Below are positions 1 through 13,307 of a stretch of 64,000 bases of DNA, piece by piece. The notes under the pieces were generated by a model. The model had not been told where the DNA came from, made no database searches, and saw nothing but the letters and a program-made list of their open reading frames with translations. The DNA comes from Steromphala cineraria (Eukaryota > Mollusca > Gastropoda > Trochida > Trochidae). Every line of letters begins with the position of its first letter. Within the stretch, counting starts at the first letter, position 1. Location of the stretch: positions 16,495,515-16,559,514 of the forward strand of contig OU744726.1 in assembly GCA_916613615.1 (NCBI GenBank), written 5' to 3'. A program made the position numbers and the translations under genes.

Positions 1-914
1 ATTAATAAATAATGGAAAGCTAAAACTGCAAACATACTCTTAATATTTTGCATTTACTCATTTGTTAAGTAAGGAATTGACACATATATAAAAGTCTTAT
101 TAAGTATCCGATAAAAAAGAGTTTCATAAATATCTCTTGTTAATATGACTTGATTAGTGTGAACATTATAATATTTCGTTCCGCTTTATGTTGACGTGAT
201 ATTCCGTTTGTGGAATCTGCTCTACTTTTTTATGCAACCTGTAACTGGAAGTCAATAAAGCGTGCGTGATGGATTCCGCCATTTTCCGAGACACACATGT
301 TTTTGTGCTCTTGATGATATGAGTAATATATTAACATCTCTAACATAATCCATAACAATAAAAAGCTAAAAATAAAAAAATATATGGAAAGTAAGTAATA
401 GTATTTTCGTTAATAGTATTTTATCCTGCGTATATTTGTGCATATATCTGGCAAAACAAGTGGAGTGTAAAGTTACACGGGGATGAGTATCTTTATAAAT
501 GGTAATAAAATTAAAACTTAAAATGAGTTTTTAATGAAAGAAAGGAGACCTGCATACTCACAAAGAATATTCCTTTGCTTACAAGCTATGACACAAACAC
601 ACATTCATTCATTCTATTCAGCGAAGAGGTTGTAAAATCCTTCAGATCTCCATATCTCAAAATGCACTTAAGAGCATTCTACCAACCCAATAGATGTCAA
701 GGATTTTATATTTTTAGCAACTAAAATCTCACAGCAAGATTGAACCTTTTTTCAAATAATTAAAGAGCAAGCTTATAACCCTGACATCTATCAGAACAAA
801 TACTGGCTATCAGTGGCAGATCCAGAGGGGGGTTCAGAATGTCAGGTCCACATTAAATGGGGGGAGTCCACTTTCAAAATTACTGGATCCACCACTTTTT
901 TCACCCGTCTCCAC
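1..914. other. Sequence downstream of GST, no gene recognised
   Basis: AT-rich sequence 3' of the GST stop codon. It should include the GST 3' UTR, but I could not fix the polyadenylation site. The open frame on the plus strand across 813-1151 is a shadow of the last GST exon. No RNA gene or repeat was recognised. Confidence 0.5.
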
Positions 915-3900
915 TCATTTGAAATGTGCACTCTTGTTGTTGATTGGTCGCTTGATGAAGTCAGGACTCTTCATGTATTTCTGGATGTTTGGCAGGGCTT
1001 CAAACCGAGTGACGAACTCTTTGAGTTTTGGGAACTCGTCAAGACACTTTGGTTCCATTATCCGTGCTTGGTCAAGAAGTTCATAGATGGGGAAATCACA
1101 CACTGTGATCTGGAAGAGCAGATTATGACAGAGTTTAACAGAAAATATTAAATAGAAGAAACAGAATGAGGAATTTCTTTAAAACATCATGAAAAAGAAC
1201 TACCCGGTATATAACATCTATCTAAGTTTATTCTATTTACGGTTTTAAAGAATGATATCAAGAATTCTAATATCAGAGATATGATCAATCTTGAATTAGA
1301 TTAAGTAAGAATCAAAAAAACATTTCTTTTTTAAAAATAAGGAACATTTATTGAAAGAACATTTTTTTTCTTGAAAATTATAAATTTTATTATGATAAAT
1401 ATTAAAACAAGTATTTATTTATGAACTAAGAGATATGATGTAATCTCTACCTTTGAAGATGAATTTATTTAGCTTTTAGAATACAATGCAAACAAGACTT
1501 TGGGAAAACAACTTCCTTGTTTAAACACATAAAAAAATTCAAAATATTTTGAAAAATTCACAATAAAGACGTTGGCATTCTGAAGTGATAAAACGTTTTT
1601 TTCAACTTCCATGTGCATATAAGGACTTTAATATTGCATATTCTTAATTGAAGATTTAATACAAGAATATGTTATTGCAATATCTAACATATGAAAGATT
1701 TTTAAAATACCCTAACTCACCTCATCTCCAGCAAAGAACTTTTGACTTCCCAAACACGTCTCAAAAGCCCTCAGCTTGTCAGGGAGAGAGTCGAAGAAAC
1801 CTGCCTTCAGCTTATCCTGAACACAAAATTAGAAGAAATCAAATACTTGAACTAATTCCAATATCTACCTGCCAGAAGAGATTTGACAACTTATGTTATG
1901 ACTTATGTTATCATCCAAAACTGTTTCACAGGAAATATTGCTTATGTTAGATCAAGTGATATCTTCTAGGCGATATCATTTTTGCAGTAGATTTTATATT
2001 ATAATGCCCTGTCACATTCTATCACAATTCTCTTAAATCATCTATCAATGCTATGATCTCATAAGAAATAAAATTTAAAATCTCACTCACATACATACAC
2101 TGGAAGTTTTATTTACCTAAAGTGCTGTTTAGAAAATGTCATTTTTCATTCAAAAGTGATATAACGATTTTGGATGATAAACAGAATCTCACCCTTGTGT
2201 CTTCTGATATCAAGACGAGTAAATAAACTTGGCAAGCCTTAAATATTTTTAACCTTTATTGGCTTGTGTAGATATATAATATATTTGATATCAGACAACA
2301 CTAGGGCAAGAATCTCGGGCCTGCAAAATGCTGAACTTGTTTTTTTATTTTCGTGGAAAAAAAACTTTGCAGAAATCTAGAATTGAAAAAGACTATGAAA
2401 AGTCTTTGAAATATTTGACTTAATATCATATGTGATTTGAAAGAAAATCATATATATAATATATTTGATATCAGACAACACTAGGGCAAGAATCTCGGGC
2501 CTGCAAAATGCTGAACTTGTTTTTTTATTTTCGTGGAAAAAAAACTTTGCAGAAATCTAGAATTGAAAAAGACTATGAAAAGTCTTTGAAATATTTGACT
2601 TAATATCATATGTGATTTGAAAGAAAATCAAATAACAACCAGGTAATATAAACATCAGAAATAGACCACCTATGACAGAGGAGGGGAGATAACTCACATA
2701 GTCTGAGCTATAGCAGAGCCTGACGATGGCGTTTCTGAAGTCCATAGCCTGTTCAAGCATGACATCAACGTTCACTCTCGCTTGCTCGGTACTGCCACCT
2801 GAAACATGCGTGTAAATCAAGAATGGAACCACAGCTTGATTGCTCATATTTAGCAGCAAGTTGATGATAATGCATTTGTATTGCACCTGATATCCAAATA
2901 AACGCTTCTCAGCGATGCTTTACATAGACTTAGTCATGAGTACAACTCAGTATTCAAAGTGTTGGGAGAACAGATATATCTTGAGTACTGGCAGAAGGAG
3001 TCGATGGAGGTCGCGCCTTGCGGTTCTTAGAGTCTAAGATTTGAAATTTACACGAACGCAAAATTTTCTCTTTAAAAGTAAGTTATTATATTGAATACTG
3101 AGGCTCCTGTCCTATCTTTGGTAGAATGATATCTTTCTTTCAGAATTCTTTTATCAAAGACTAAGAGATAAGTCTAACTCTGCCTGAAATTGATTTTTTG
3201 TAATGTCATACATTTTGATATCAGTTGAACAATAATAGTACTCACATAGATTGTGCTTTCTTGCAATATAACGAAGAATAGCATTACTCTGTGTTATCTT
3301 GATATCTCCATCAATGTAGTAGGGGAGCTATAATAAAATTACGGTATATTAAAACATAATGAAAAACACAACAAAATAGATTTTCTTTCATAACCTCCTG
3401 GCTGTTACAATTTTATTTCTGATAATGACATTTTTGGTCAAACCATGTCAATTCATGTTTAAATGTTTCTTGGTATGTTTGTGAATCAAACAAAAGTTCT
3501 CTAAAGTTAACTATGGCAAAAATGAAAACATATCAGTGTAATTTATAGTATTAATTTCTCACTCAAGATATTCAAGACTAAAGAACAAAGATCAGTTGTG
3601 CCAAAACTCTCCCATGCTATTAGCCAGGCTTTATCAGCTTTAGACAAGCCTGCTCAAAATTGAATTTGTTTCATTCTAGAATTTTCATTCTTAAACCCTT
3701 AAGAATTTAAACCCATACTCACATTAGGAAGTGGCAGACCAAGAGTATGTTTCACTTTCATCCATGATTCCCGGCTGTAATCAGGGGCTGTAGAGAAAGT
3801 ATAGTCAATGTAAACTGATTGCTATTAAGTAAATCACCATTGTAAAAGACTTAAGAATAAAGACATGTAAGTCTTCTCGAGCTGATTATCTCCCTTTGCA

Positions 3901-6786
3901 TGGTAGTAATGGCAGTTCCACTTTTCAAAATCTTTGAAGATGGAGACAGAGTGACCACATAGCTTTTGAATAATCTTATCATCTCAGAAAAACTTAAAGA
4001 AAATAATTTTATTATTTCATATTTATTTAAAACAATTGCTTGTGATACAGCGGTCGAAATTATTACTTTTGCTGTACTAGCCGTACGGACAAGTGCATAT
4101 ATTGTGATTGATTAGCTGAGTCAACGTAACGACATGCGACCTACAGGGCTGGTGTCGACATAGTGTTAAGGAAACAAGGTCGATTCTCGATAGAGTTCAT
4201 ATTTTTTAACTTTCATGCCTCTGAACTGGGCCGATTTTAATCAGACTGAAATTTGATTTAAACTGATGTTTTAATACTTATGACAGGAGTCAATATTCAG
4301 AGATATCCAATCTTTTATTCCTGTCCTTAATCGATTCAAAATATGCCACGGCCAGCTGAGTATGACCTAGTCAATAATTTGCTAGATACAGCTTTTTGTA
4401 AGTAGAATGGTAGAGGTGACTCAACAACAACCAATATAACATTTCTAGATTCATTACTTACCATCCCCTTGCTCATATCTCTCATCTTTGAAGTCCTCTT
4501 CTGTGTATTTCAGAAGTAGACGTATTGGCTGTGCCAACTGAAAATCAAGTATATTTTATTTGCAAACTATCTAAAAATAGATGAAGAAACAAAACATAAC
4601 ATAACTTGCCTATCTAAGACCAGCAGATTTAAATATACCTATACCCCAACACTCAACACTCAACTAAAAAGGACACTCGATAATGTGTTACTGTAGTTCA
4701 TAACTTAACTAATATAAACAAAATAACAGACATTCTTCCTTAATTGCTTTGAAAGAAAAACATTAATTTGCTTGAAAAACAACTGAAAACCTCTACCCAT
4801 TAAAACTTCCTGGGGTCAATGATAAAAAAAAAGGTAAAAAAACCTTTCATTTGACTATGTAAAAAGTTCATAATTGAATCTGTTTTATTACTAATACTAG
4901 TTCCATTTTTAATACTACTGTAGTCCTCTACTCCTTTAATAACCCATGTGGGATGTTTCATTTGACCCATAGGTATACCAGTAAATGCATAATTCTACCT
5001 TGACCTTGTATAGAAGTTTGGCATGTAGAAGTTTTGGGAGAGAACACTTCTGAGCGGGCACAAGTATGAAACAAGCATAACAATTGGTTTGTCATTATTG
5101 GTTTTAGAGCATGACATATAAAAAACATATAAGGCCTAACATACAATAGAAACAAAGACAGTGCACATTGCTGTTGATTATAGTTTAGATAGGAAATGTT
5201 AGGAAAGAGCCTATTTAGCAAGGAGATTCATATAACTTTTATAATGGGTACAGAGCAGGACTTTATATGCTATATCAGTGTATGAAATAAGGCCCGTCCG
5301 ACAGCCCGGTACTGGTTACTTTTGGTCGGGACTGGTAACTTTTTGAACTTTTCCTTAAATTTTACCATTATATTATAATTTACAAAATACCAATTTTGGG
5401 CTGGCAACATTTTTAGCTTATTTTAAACACTGGCTATATATAGTTTAAATTATTTTCATTGTGATATTCAAGTCCCTGAAACTGTAGAGGGGCATCATGT
5501 AAATATCACTTACGCCATAGATAATTTATTTATAAAGTACCATTTTAATTAATGCTGTGTTTTTTGGCTGAGAGAGGGGATTCTAGGAAAGTTTGCTAAT
5601 CTTTAAGGCTTCTATTCTTAATTTCATTATCAAAAGTATGATCAAATTTGTTCAGATGACTGAATCAAACCCCTATAATAATCACCAAAAAATATGCAAG
5701 AAGATGTATGGCAAATATTGAAATGTTAGTAAATTGCTAATAGCCTTATTTGGTACCTTGATCTTGGTTGTAAAGCCATGTATGCATTGTATTGTCAAGT
5801 TGGCATTAGGACAAGTCCCTTTTCATTATGTACTTAAATGAATTCTTTCATGTTTAGGGCCACCATTGGGGAGTCAATTGACATTGCTGCTACAGAATGA
5901 CGACCTTCTCATGTTATCAACCAATCAGAGCATACGACTCGCGCGGGGGGAATCCCCCACTGAGAAGCGAAGCCTACACCCTTCTCAGCTCACCGTCTCA
6001 TCAGCGAGGCTCGTTAGCAGGCAGGCTAACCCGCACGGTCTAATGCACGAGTACAGCCTTGGACGCAAACCCCCTTTAACCATTTTATCATGACTGTGCA
6101 ATATGCATTATGATACTCCAAAGAGGCCTTTTAAATTGTCATATTTGGCATTTGGGGACATAATGCTTGATGATAATTTTAAAATATATTGATTGTGCTA
6201 TTTTAGCATGTATCAAATCAATAAAACATCATAGAAAATTTCTTAAAACTTGACCTAAGATTTGTTATTATTGATAATGATTTATGATTTTCATTTTTAA
6301 ATTAAGCAACAAAATATCTAGTTCAAAAGTCATTGTTGTTGAATAAAAATAAATAGTTATATGAAATTTATAACAAAAGAACATATAAAATTCCTAAAAT
6401 TATGTAACATTTTTACATCACTCATGTTTAACACTAAAAAAAAAGTTTTAAGTAATATAATACGAAAACTATCCAACAAAACACATTCATTGTAGCAAAG
6501 CAACACTGTTAAACTTTGTAGCAGAACGTAATCGTTTACTCATATTTGCTGTCAACTAAAAATGAATAAACTTGTTAAAATTACAAAGTAACTGTAAGTG
6601 TTACTGTTATATAATATACGCAAGCAATGTCGCCGGGTCAAAGTGACCTAAGCCCAGTAAATGCAGAAATTTTAAAATAAAGCAATCTCCGTCGCGTGCC
6701 AATGACACCCATTGAATAGATCTTCAAGTGGTCATACTAATCGTTTAACTCACGCCTCTTATTGCCCAGTATCCCAAAGTCGGCAT
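915..6786 (-). CDS. GSTM-like: Mu-class glutathione S-transferase, complete, 7 coding exons
   Basis: Cytosolic enzyme that conjugates glutathione to electrophiles. Coding exons in transcript order: 6754-6786, 4462-4537, 3723-3787, 3246-3327, 2698-2798, 1721-1816, 915-1109 (648 nt, 215 aa plus stop), all with GT/AG junctions and consistent phase. The protein starts [11 protein letters not shown], with the mu-class catalytic Tyr at residue 6. It continues with [20 protein letters not shown], the conserved glutathione-binding [13 protein letters not shown] region, then APDYSRESW. The C-terminal helical domain includes [14 protein letters not shown] and [21 protein letters not shown]. Internal exon sizes of 76, 65, 82, 101 and 96 bp equal those I recall for vertebrate GSTM genes, which supports the model independently. 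Length is normal for the family (~218 aa). The intron between 1816 and 2698 holds a perfect ~180-bp tandem duplication. Class assignment is firm; exact orthology is not resolved. Confidence 0.95.
2272..2630. repeat. Perfect ~180-bp tandem duplication in a GST intron
   Basis: Positions 2272-2450 and 2452-2630 are identical as far as I can read, with an offset of exactly 180 bp. Each copy starts with atatataatatatttgat and ends with gaaagaaaatca. It lies between the GST exons at 1721-1816 and 2698-2798, ending 67 bp before an exon. The lack of divergence means a very recent duplication or an assembly artefact. Confidence 0.95.
5866..6093. other. GC-richer block in GST intron 1, unknown
   Basis: This stretch stands out from the AT-rich intron by higher GC and carries an uninterrupted 75-codon frame. 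The translation shows no domain, and there are no supported splice sites. It may be a fragment of an interspersed repeat. No function is proposed. Confidence 0.3.
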
Positions 6787-6852
6787 ATCGTCGGTCGCTC
6801 AAGCGTGTCACAAGACTTAATAAACCGAGTGATGTGTATCGTTGGCGAGACA

Positions 6853-6893
6853 GCTTTATATAGTGCAGGTGCCCGTATGTACCGGTGACGTCA
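6853..6893 (-). promoter_or_regulatory. GST promoter: TATA box and palindromic CRE
   Basis: Read on the minus strand, CTATATAAAGC lies at 6853-6863, about 70 nt upstream of the GST start codon (6786), so transcription should begin near 6825-6835. A perfect TGACGTCA (CRE/ATF/AP-1-like) lies at 6886-6893, ~25 bp further upstream. The spacing is that of a TATA promoter; factor binding is inferred. Confidence 0.6.
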
Positions 6894-6899
6894 CGATTT

Positions 6900-9356
6900 A
6901 ACGCCGCCTTTTCCAAGAATATTTACGCATTGTTTATTGCGATTACGGTACTTTAGTTTGAATATCGCTTACTACTTTATCGATAAATTGTAATGAAATA
7001 TGTTTGTTAGTCTTTTCTATACGCGTGTCATTTCTTTCAATATTTGATTATGTTTTGTTTGTGAATGTAGGCATCGATTTTCCAGAATTTTGGAAATTTC
7101 CTGGAATTTCGTTTTCCCGGATCTTGAATCACCAATCCCGACAACATTACGAAGCATTTTCTACTGATGCAAATATATCCTAAGAATATTCTAGTTTACA
7201 AGCCCATGCAGATATAGTAATATTACGTTCGTGAGTATCGTGACAGTGCATTTTCCTAAACTATTTGAATTCTGTCAACACAATAAATGTGTAATTATAG
7301 CCTAGTTGCAGATTAACGGATAACTGTACAAATCAATTGTTATTTTAATATTTCATTGAATGATGCCGTGATATAAAGATTAAATTTCATTGTTAAATAT
7401 CTTTTGCAAGTGCAAATAGAATGCACTCTGTTAAACTGTTTATGACTGACAATGAGAAACACTACACAAAAAGTATATATGCTCTCTCTAATTTCAAACT
7501 ATTGATTCGAATCATATTTATAAACGATTGACTAAAATATAAATCCTAATATTGGTTTTTCACCAAAAAACTTGGTTCTCTGTTTGTATTTTTTTGAAAG
7601 CTACTTATTCAAAATATACAGCTCAAACGCCAGATCAAGAATTGTGAGCTATTGTGTCCGAGGCTAGTGATTTCATATGGAATCTTGAAATACATTAAAT
7701 CGAAGGTGTTGAAATAAGTTTATAATTCAAGAATTTTAACAGTCTCGTCACGTTAATTTCTTTAGAAGTGTCACTTAAATCTTGATAATTTTAGATATTT
7801 GACGCGCTTTTGCAGTACCCTTGACACTTTTGTGACAGTAGATACGAAAATATTAAAGACAAGAGTCAAGACAATATGCAATGTATTGGATTGGGGAGTT
7901 CTTTGAAAGAACTTGATTCCATTTCAGCTTAAAGTGATGATACTTTAAATGCTTTTGTAACAGTTACATTGTCTCGATAATCTAGCACCTTCATGCATTT
8001 GAACTATATAAACCTAAAAAAAAAAACCGTAGTTACATTTGACTCAAGTCACACCTTAGCCTTGACTTGTAGGACATGCACTAAACATATCCGTCTCGTT
8101 GTGAGTTAGTACCTGTGCAAATACACGTGCATCCGGCTACATAGCGGATCCAGGTAACACGTGTCCGGTTTAGGTCTACCTGAAGGCTAATCAAATGTAC
8201 GCGGAAGTAAGGTGTGGTTGTATACACGCTGACGAGCTTATTTTGTTAGCTCGCCAAGTGCAAGTTATGGAATTGAACCTGGTAACAGTTAATCAGTTCA
8301 ATCATATTTTCAGAAAATCAGACCCTGGTTCGGGAGAAGCATTGATAAGAGTAACTCATCGAGTCACATACCAAACTTTAGATTGCGTCATTTGATGGAG
8401 AAGTAAGTTAAAGCAGTTCCTGAATATTTTCCTCTTTGAGCTAATGAGCGGTGACAAAGTGAAGGAATTAAGTCACGATTATGATCGAAACTGATCAAGT
8501 AGTCAAACGTTTTTAGAAACTTACATCAAGCAGCCAGAAGAATCATTCAGATACTGTTTGAAAAATTGGGCTTGAGGTCTCGCCTTATGTGCAGGGAGAT
8601 CTACACGACCAAAAGGGCAAAAAACGTGACATGTCAAGACGTTGACACGTACAGAGCTTATGAAAATATTAAAAAGGGTTGGCAAATCCCACTTTTCTGA
8701 AAGTAGGTGGTAGGAAGTTCTTTTGAAAATACTATTTTATGTTATAGCCTATGATCATAACACAATAACTCATATGACTCTGTACCACGAGACAACGTAA
8801 TTGAGTACATGTGCACGTGACTTCGAACACTTGGTATCCTTGGAGACCGTGCAGTGATCTAAAGCGGATATATATGCCAATATTCGTTTTCCTTTATCCA
8901 TGCAGCTTAAACATGTCACCGTGACCCAAGTGAATAAAAGATTGAGCAATATGTTATTATTTCAAACTTTGCAATTGTTGGAAGAATCTATATAAAGAGT
9001 CAAATTATATGTCGAGAGCCTTGAAATGTTCAAAGATCTTTGGGTGGTAATATTCATCTAGATGAATATAGATGTGTCCATATTGTCTAAATATCTATCA
9101 CAACGTTCAGTTGGTGTGTCAGTAACACCAGCGTCATCCTGAGAAGATGTACATGACATTGACATTACATTTCGCGGAAAATGTCAAACATCCTCGCCAT
9201 TTAAAGCCCCATTGTCATACTTGCATGCGGTTCGTGATGAAATTAAGCCATTGAGAAAAGAAATACATCACTCGGTAGAAAAATATTTCGTTGAAATTTA
9301 ATATCATATTTACATGTTTAATCCATACACAAACATTTAATTCGACGTTAAAGTAC
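6900..9356. other. Intergenic, no supported gene
   Basis: AT-rich sequence upstream of GST. A 66-codon frame at 8195-8395 has no recognisable domain and no upstream promoter evidence. No RNA gene, CRISPR-like or long tandem structure was seen. Confidence 0.5.
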
Positions 9357-9467
9357 AGTAACCTCACAAGCGCCTGTAACAATATATAGGTGAAAGATAC
9401 CATTCATTCTATATATATATATATGGTATCTTTCACCTATATATTGTTATAGGCGCTTGTGAGTAAC
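9357..9467. repeat. Hairpin-forming inverted repeat
   Basis: Arms at about 9357-9402 and 9424-9467 are near-perfect inverted copies (left arm contains caagcgcctgtaacaatata, right arm its complement with one mismatch), separated by a short AT-rich loop containing (at)n. This is typical of a small foldback MITE; no target-site duplication was established. Confidence 0.85.
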
Positions 9468-9477
9468 CTCTGCAAAA

Positions 9478-9810
9478 GTGCCATGGCTTTTAACGAACTC
9501 GCTTTCGGTGACATCATCATTATGTGTGTAGCTTTTACACCGCGTCTCAGTTACCGCAATTGCGTCCGATGGGTATCTACTTGGGTGGCAACTAAATTAA
9601 ATGCCTGATTCGGTAAAAAAAAATTGAGTCGTGCCCGACAAAGACGGCTTTCAAGTGTATATTTAGGACCTGGAAATGTGAGACGGGTATATTGATTCGC
9701 CTTCATGTCAACATGCTGGGGCTTACGTTTCGGTCATTTTGGTAAACTGTCTCCTATTTCATGAATTTTGGTCCGATTTTCTCATGGTTGGTCGCAAAAT
9801 AATATAAAAA
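9478..9810. repeat. Interspersed repeat, copy 1
   Basis: This block is similar, in reverse complement, to about 35510-35830. Shared landmarks are gtcgtgcccgacaaagacgg here against ccgtctttgtcgcgcacgac there, the 'tttcggtcattttggtaaa' segment, and the 'gaacccgctttcagtgac'-like end. Divergence is moderate, so these are old copies of one element family. No coding capacity was seen. Confidence 0.75.
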
Positions 9811-12497
9811 ATGCCATGAATACAGTAAAAATAATTTGACACAATTTCTTGATCGTGACGATTGCGCATTTTTAACCTACAACGTTAACCAAGCAAGACT
9901 GCTAAGTAGTGACGATACCTTTCAACACTAGCAATGATCGTCGAGGGATATATGCATCACATTTGGCAAAGGAGTTTGAGTTTCCCCTTCAAACTCTTTA
10001 TGAGTTTTGGTTTCATTTGGACTTTTGTGTGGAGAAGTGTCGGTATATTCATAGTCCAGAGAGAGTTTGTTCATGCACCACATGGTCCTTAGAATTCAAT
10101 CTCGGTTCTACATTTTACAAAATTTTTGTTTGAAATTTCCGTTTATCATTTTACAATTTAAATTTTGAGCTATAATCAGTGCTCTCTGCAATATGATATA
10201 TATATCCGTAAAGTGCCTCAATAATCGTGCTGCGTTTGAAGCCCTCATATAAGAACTCATAACAATGTTTCCAGTATTTGTAAATAACTTAATAAGGATG
10301 TTTTACAATCTTGTAAATATAAATGTCATGTTAATCTGATAAGAAAGTGTGTATTCATTAACCATCTTACCCTCGAATTTCTTTATGTAGGTCATTGTGT
10401 AGACTCACAATCTGAACACACTTAGACCCACCTTTCAACATTTTATTAACACTGGCTTGAAGTGCTTTATGAAGAGAAAAGTTTAAATGTATTGTTCAAA
10501 TGTGAAAAATAATTTGGGCCTTGGTAAGTTTTTTTGAAGATTTGATGAGATTGAGTCCTAAACTAAATGATGAAACTGCTGGTTTAATGTTATAACGTTT
10601 CTATAAGTGTTACAACTTTTATTCATCATAATGTCAAATTGAATGTATATGTGGTCTACATAATTTAGAGCGTTATTCATCGTCTGCATTATTGTTAAGA
10701 TCCTGAGATATTGTTTATCAATGCTTTATCTTTCCATTTTGGGTTTAGCATATGATATTTATTTTCTTAGTTTTAAAGAATATAATTATGAATATAACCT
10801 GATAAACTATGGTAACAAATTTACATCGCGTCGCTCATCACGGTCATTGATATAGGCTGGGCTGAATAGAATGTCTTGACAGCACTGAGATCGTAACATA
10901 TGCAAGGTTTATTGAATTAGATTTGATCGAAAGGGGTAACTTTTTAGGTTTTTTGTTTCCCGTCTGATACCTGACATGAATGAACAGTTTTCATTTTAGA
11001 TTAGTTCTGTCAAACGTATAGTGATAAAGGCGAAAAGCAAACATTCTTAGGTTTCTATAGACGTTTAATATCAACCGTTAAGGATTTTGATAACAGTGCT
11101 CTCTACCTTAACCTTATCTCAAAGGTCATACCAGGTCAAATTCATATCAATGTCTTATAAATAGAAAGGTCTAACAATTGACCTTTAAGACGTTGGGATA
11201 GGCCTATATATAAACAATCAGTTTATATTCGCATAATATATACATATCAGTTTCGCGTAGTAAGTTTCTTTGGGATACACTCGATGTATAAAGAAGTCGT
11301 ATATATATGTTATATAAAGTGACAACGAATATTTTCACAACATTTAGTTTGCTTTCGTGTACATGTGCTGATCATTTATCATTAACTCTACATGCATATA
11401 TTTTCCCAAATGTATTACATACGGGTATGACCCTATTTTCAAAACAAATTTAGCATGTATTATGCTTGTTCAGGGACTGTCATTCTATACATCCTCTTTT
11501 CGTGGCTAAAACTCATATATATAGCAATCTTGATAACATATCATAAAATGAGAAGATATGTTACATATGTGTTGATATAAGTCCATTTCACTGCAAGTCA
11601 CGGTCCATAAGTTTAAAAAAAGTAATTTGTTTGTTATATGGTTTCTGCGTCAATTTCAAACACACGCATCAAACTTTTTTTTCCCCAGATGTTGACAGGG
11701 AAAAATAATGGAACTTCATTCCCGTAACAGAAAAACAAATGTGAAACATGAAATGCACATCGTTTCTGTTCGTGTAGACTTTCAAAGATGCTGATAGAGT
11801 GATATAAAGTCTATATTTTTCTATTTCTGTGAAAAAGTTTTCATGATCATTTACAAAAAAAATAAATGAGACGTGCATAAATGCTTTCACATAACATTCT
11901 CTACAATGACAAGGAAAGGTTTAAAACGACGACATAATAAATAGAATACTGAGACGACGTCCAGTAAATGCAGACCACACTGCTAGGAACAGGACAAAAA
12001 TGAAATCTTACGATCGCATATATGTTAATTATGCATTCAAAGAAATATAGTTTTAATAGTTTTTCCGCACACTTCGTTATTTTAGGTGTTCTCCTGAAAT
12101 ACGAGTATACGATTTATATTCAAATACACAACAGATTTGAATTGGTTTTTATAACATACTTGAAAGTTCATGAATTATGATTTATTGAGATTACTACAAC
12201 GATGTAATATTCAAAACTGACGACTGTGACACAAGTGTTAAAAGGGCAATTTATATTTCCATTCATAAAGCAATCAACAAACATCGATATTGCACAGGAA
12301 GCCTTGTTTTTGGGGTAGGCTTGAGTCCTACAAACGACCTCCTCCGAAAATGTGACTGACGTAACGCTAGATAACCAAGAAGATCGGTAATGTGGTCAGC
12401 TTGTATAAAGCTAGGTTCAATGATATTTCAGAGTATCACAATAAACACCTTTGGGTTTTTTAAAGTAAAATATATTATTTTACCCTTTGTCATCATC
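9811..12497. other. Intergenic, no supported gene
   Basis: AT-rich sequence without a recognisable gene. The longest frames (9909-10133 plus, 11669-11890 minus) have no domain and no flanking splice or promoter evidence. Confidence 0.5.
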
Positions 12498-12618
12498 TGG
12501 GCCTCCTTTCACAAAGCAACCTTTACTAAGGTTGACCTTAACTCCCATTCTTTAACATTGCACTAAGGCTACCTTAAGGACTTATACGGTCACCTTAGGG
12601 TTTTGTGAAAGGGACCCC
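12498..12618. mobile_element. ~120-bp MITE with terminal inverted repeats
   Basis: The left end gggcctcctttcacaaag and right end ttttgtgaaagggacccc are imperfect inverted repeats, flanked on both sides by ctgg. The interior (caaccttactaaggttgacc and ccttaaggactt..ggtcacctta) is itself partly palindromic. No coding capacity; a non-autonomous DNA element. Confidence 0.75.
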
Positions 12619-13307
12619 TGGTGCATTTAAGGTTTTGAATCTTTTGAATGAATCGTGTTTTTCATATTTTAAGCAACATTGTCCTCTCATATAAACAACA
12701 GAGGAGCAAGAGCTCTCTTTTGGGATGGGTTTCTTTCCTCAGTCGTGATTTGGACTCTCTGAGCAAGCAGCACATGGGTTGTGTCAATTCTCTTCAGGAC
12801 ATTAAGGAGGTAGTTATAAGTCTCAGTCTGAATTTAACAAATGTCACAATTGGGTTTTAGCAGTCACTTGAATAAGGTCGAACATGGTTTTTGAAACTCA
12901 TCTGTGGTAATGTTAAAGTCAGATTTTAAATTCAGTTTTCCCATGACAAGCAAATTATTGAATTGAGGTACTAGGTGAGAGTCTTGCATGAGTTTAAAAA
13001 CAAATTATGTCAGTCTGATTGCAATTGGAACTCTACTTATCTTCTAATATAATCAGCTTTTTGGGGCTCAATTGTTAGTATGTGTATGTTCTTTTTCACG
13101 TACAGAAGAGCATCAAGAGCTTGGAAAATGGCCCATTGTCAAAGATGTCCTTCTAAATCCCTGCCCCGAAATAATTTACTCTAACGAACTCTTAAGGTGA
13201 CATCGGCTTCTTAGCGCCTGTAAGGTTTTCCCAAATGGCTCACTTCCATTGGACATCGATCTTATATGCATGTCACCCTCATAATCTGAGTTAATCAGCA
13301 TTTACAC

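Noticed and set aside
813..1151. 112-codon plus-strand open frame
   Set aside because: Antisense shadow of the last GST exon (915-1109).
9909..10133. 74-codon plus-strand frame
   Set aside because: No recognisable domain, no splice or promoter context; length is expected by chance.
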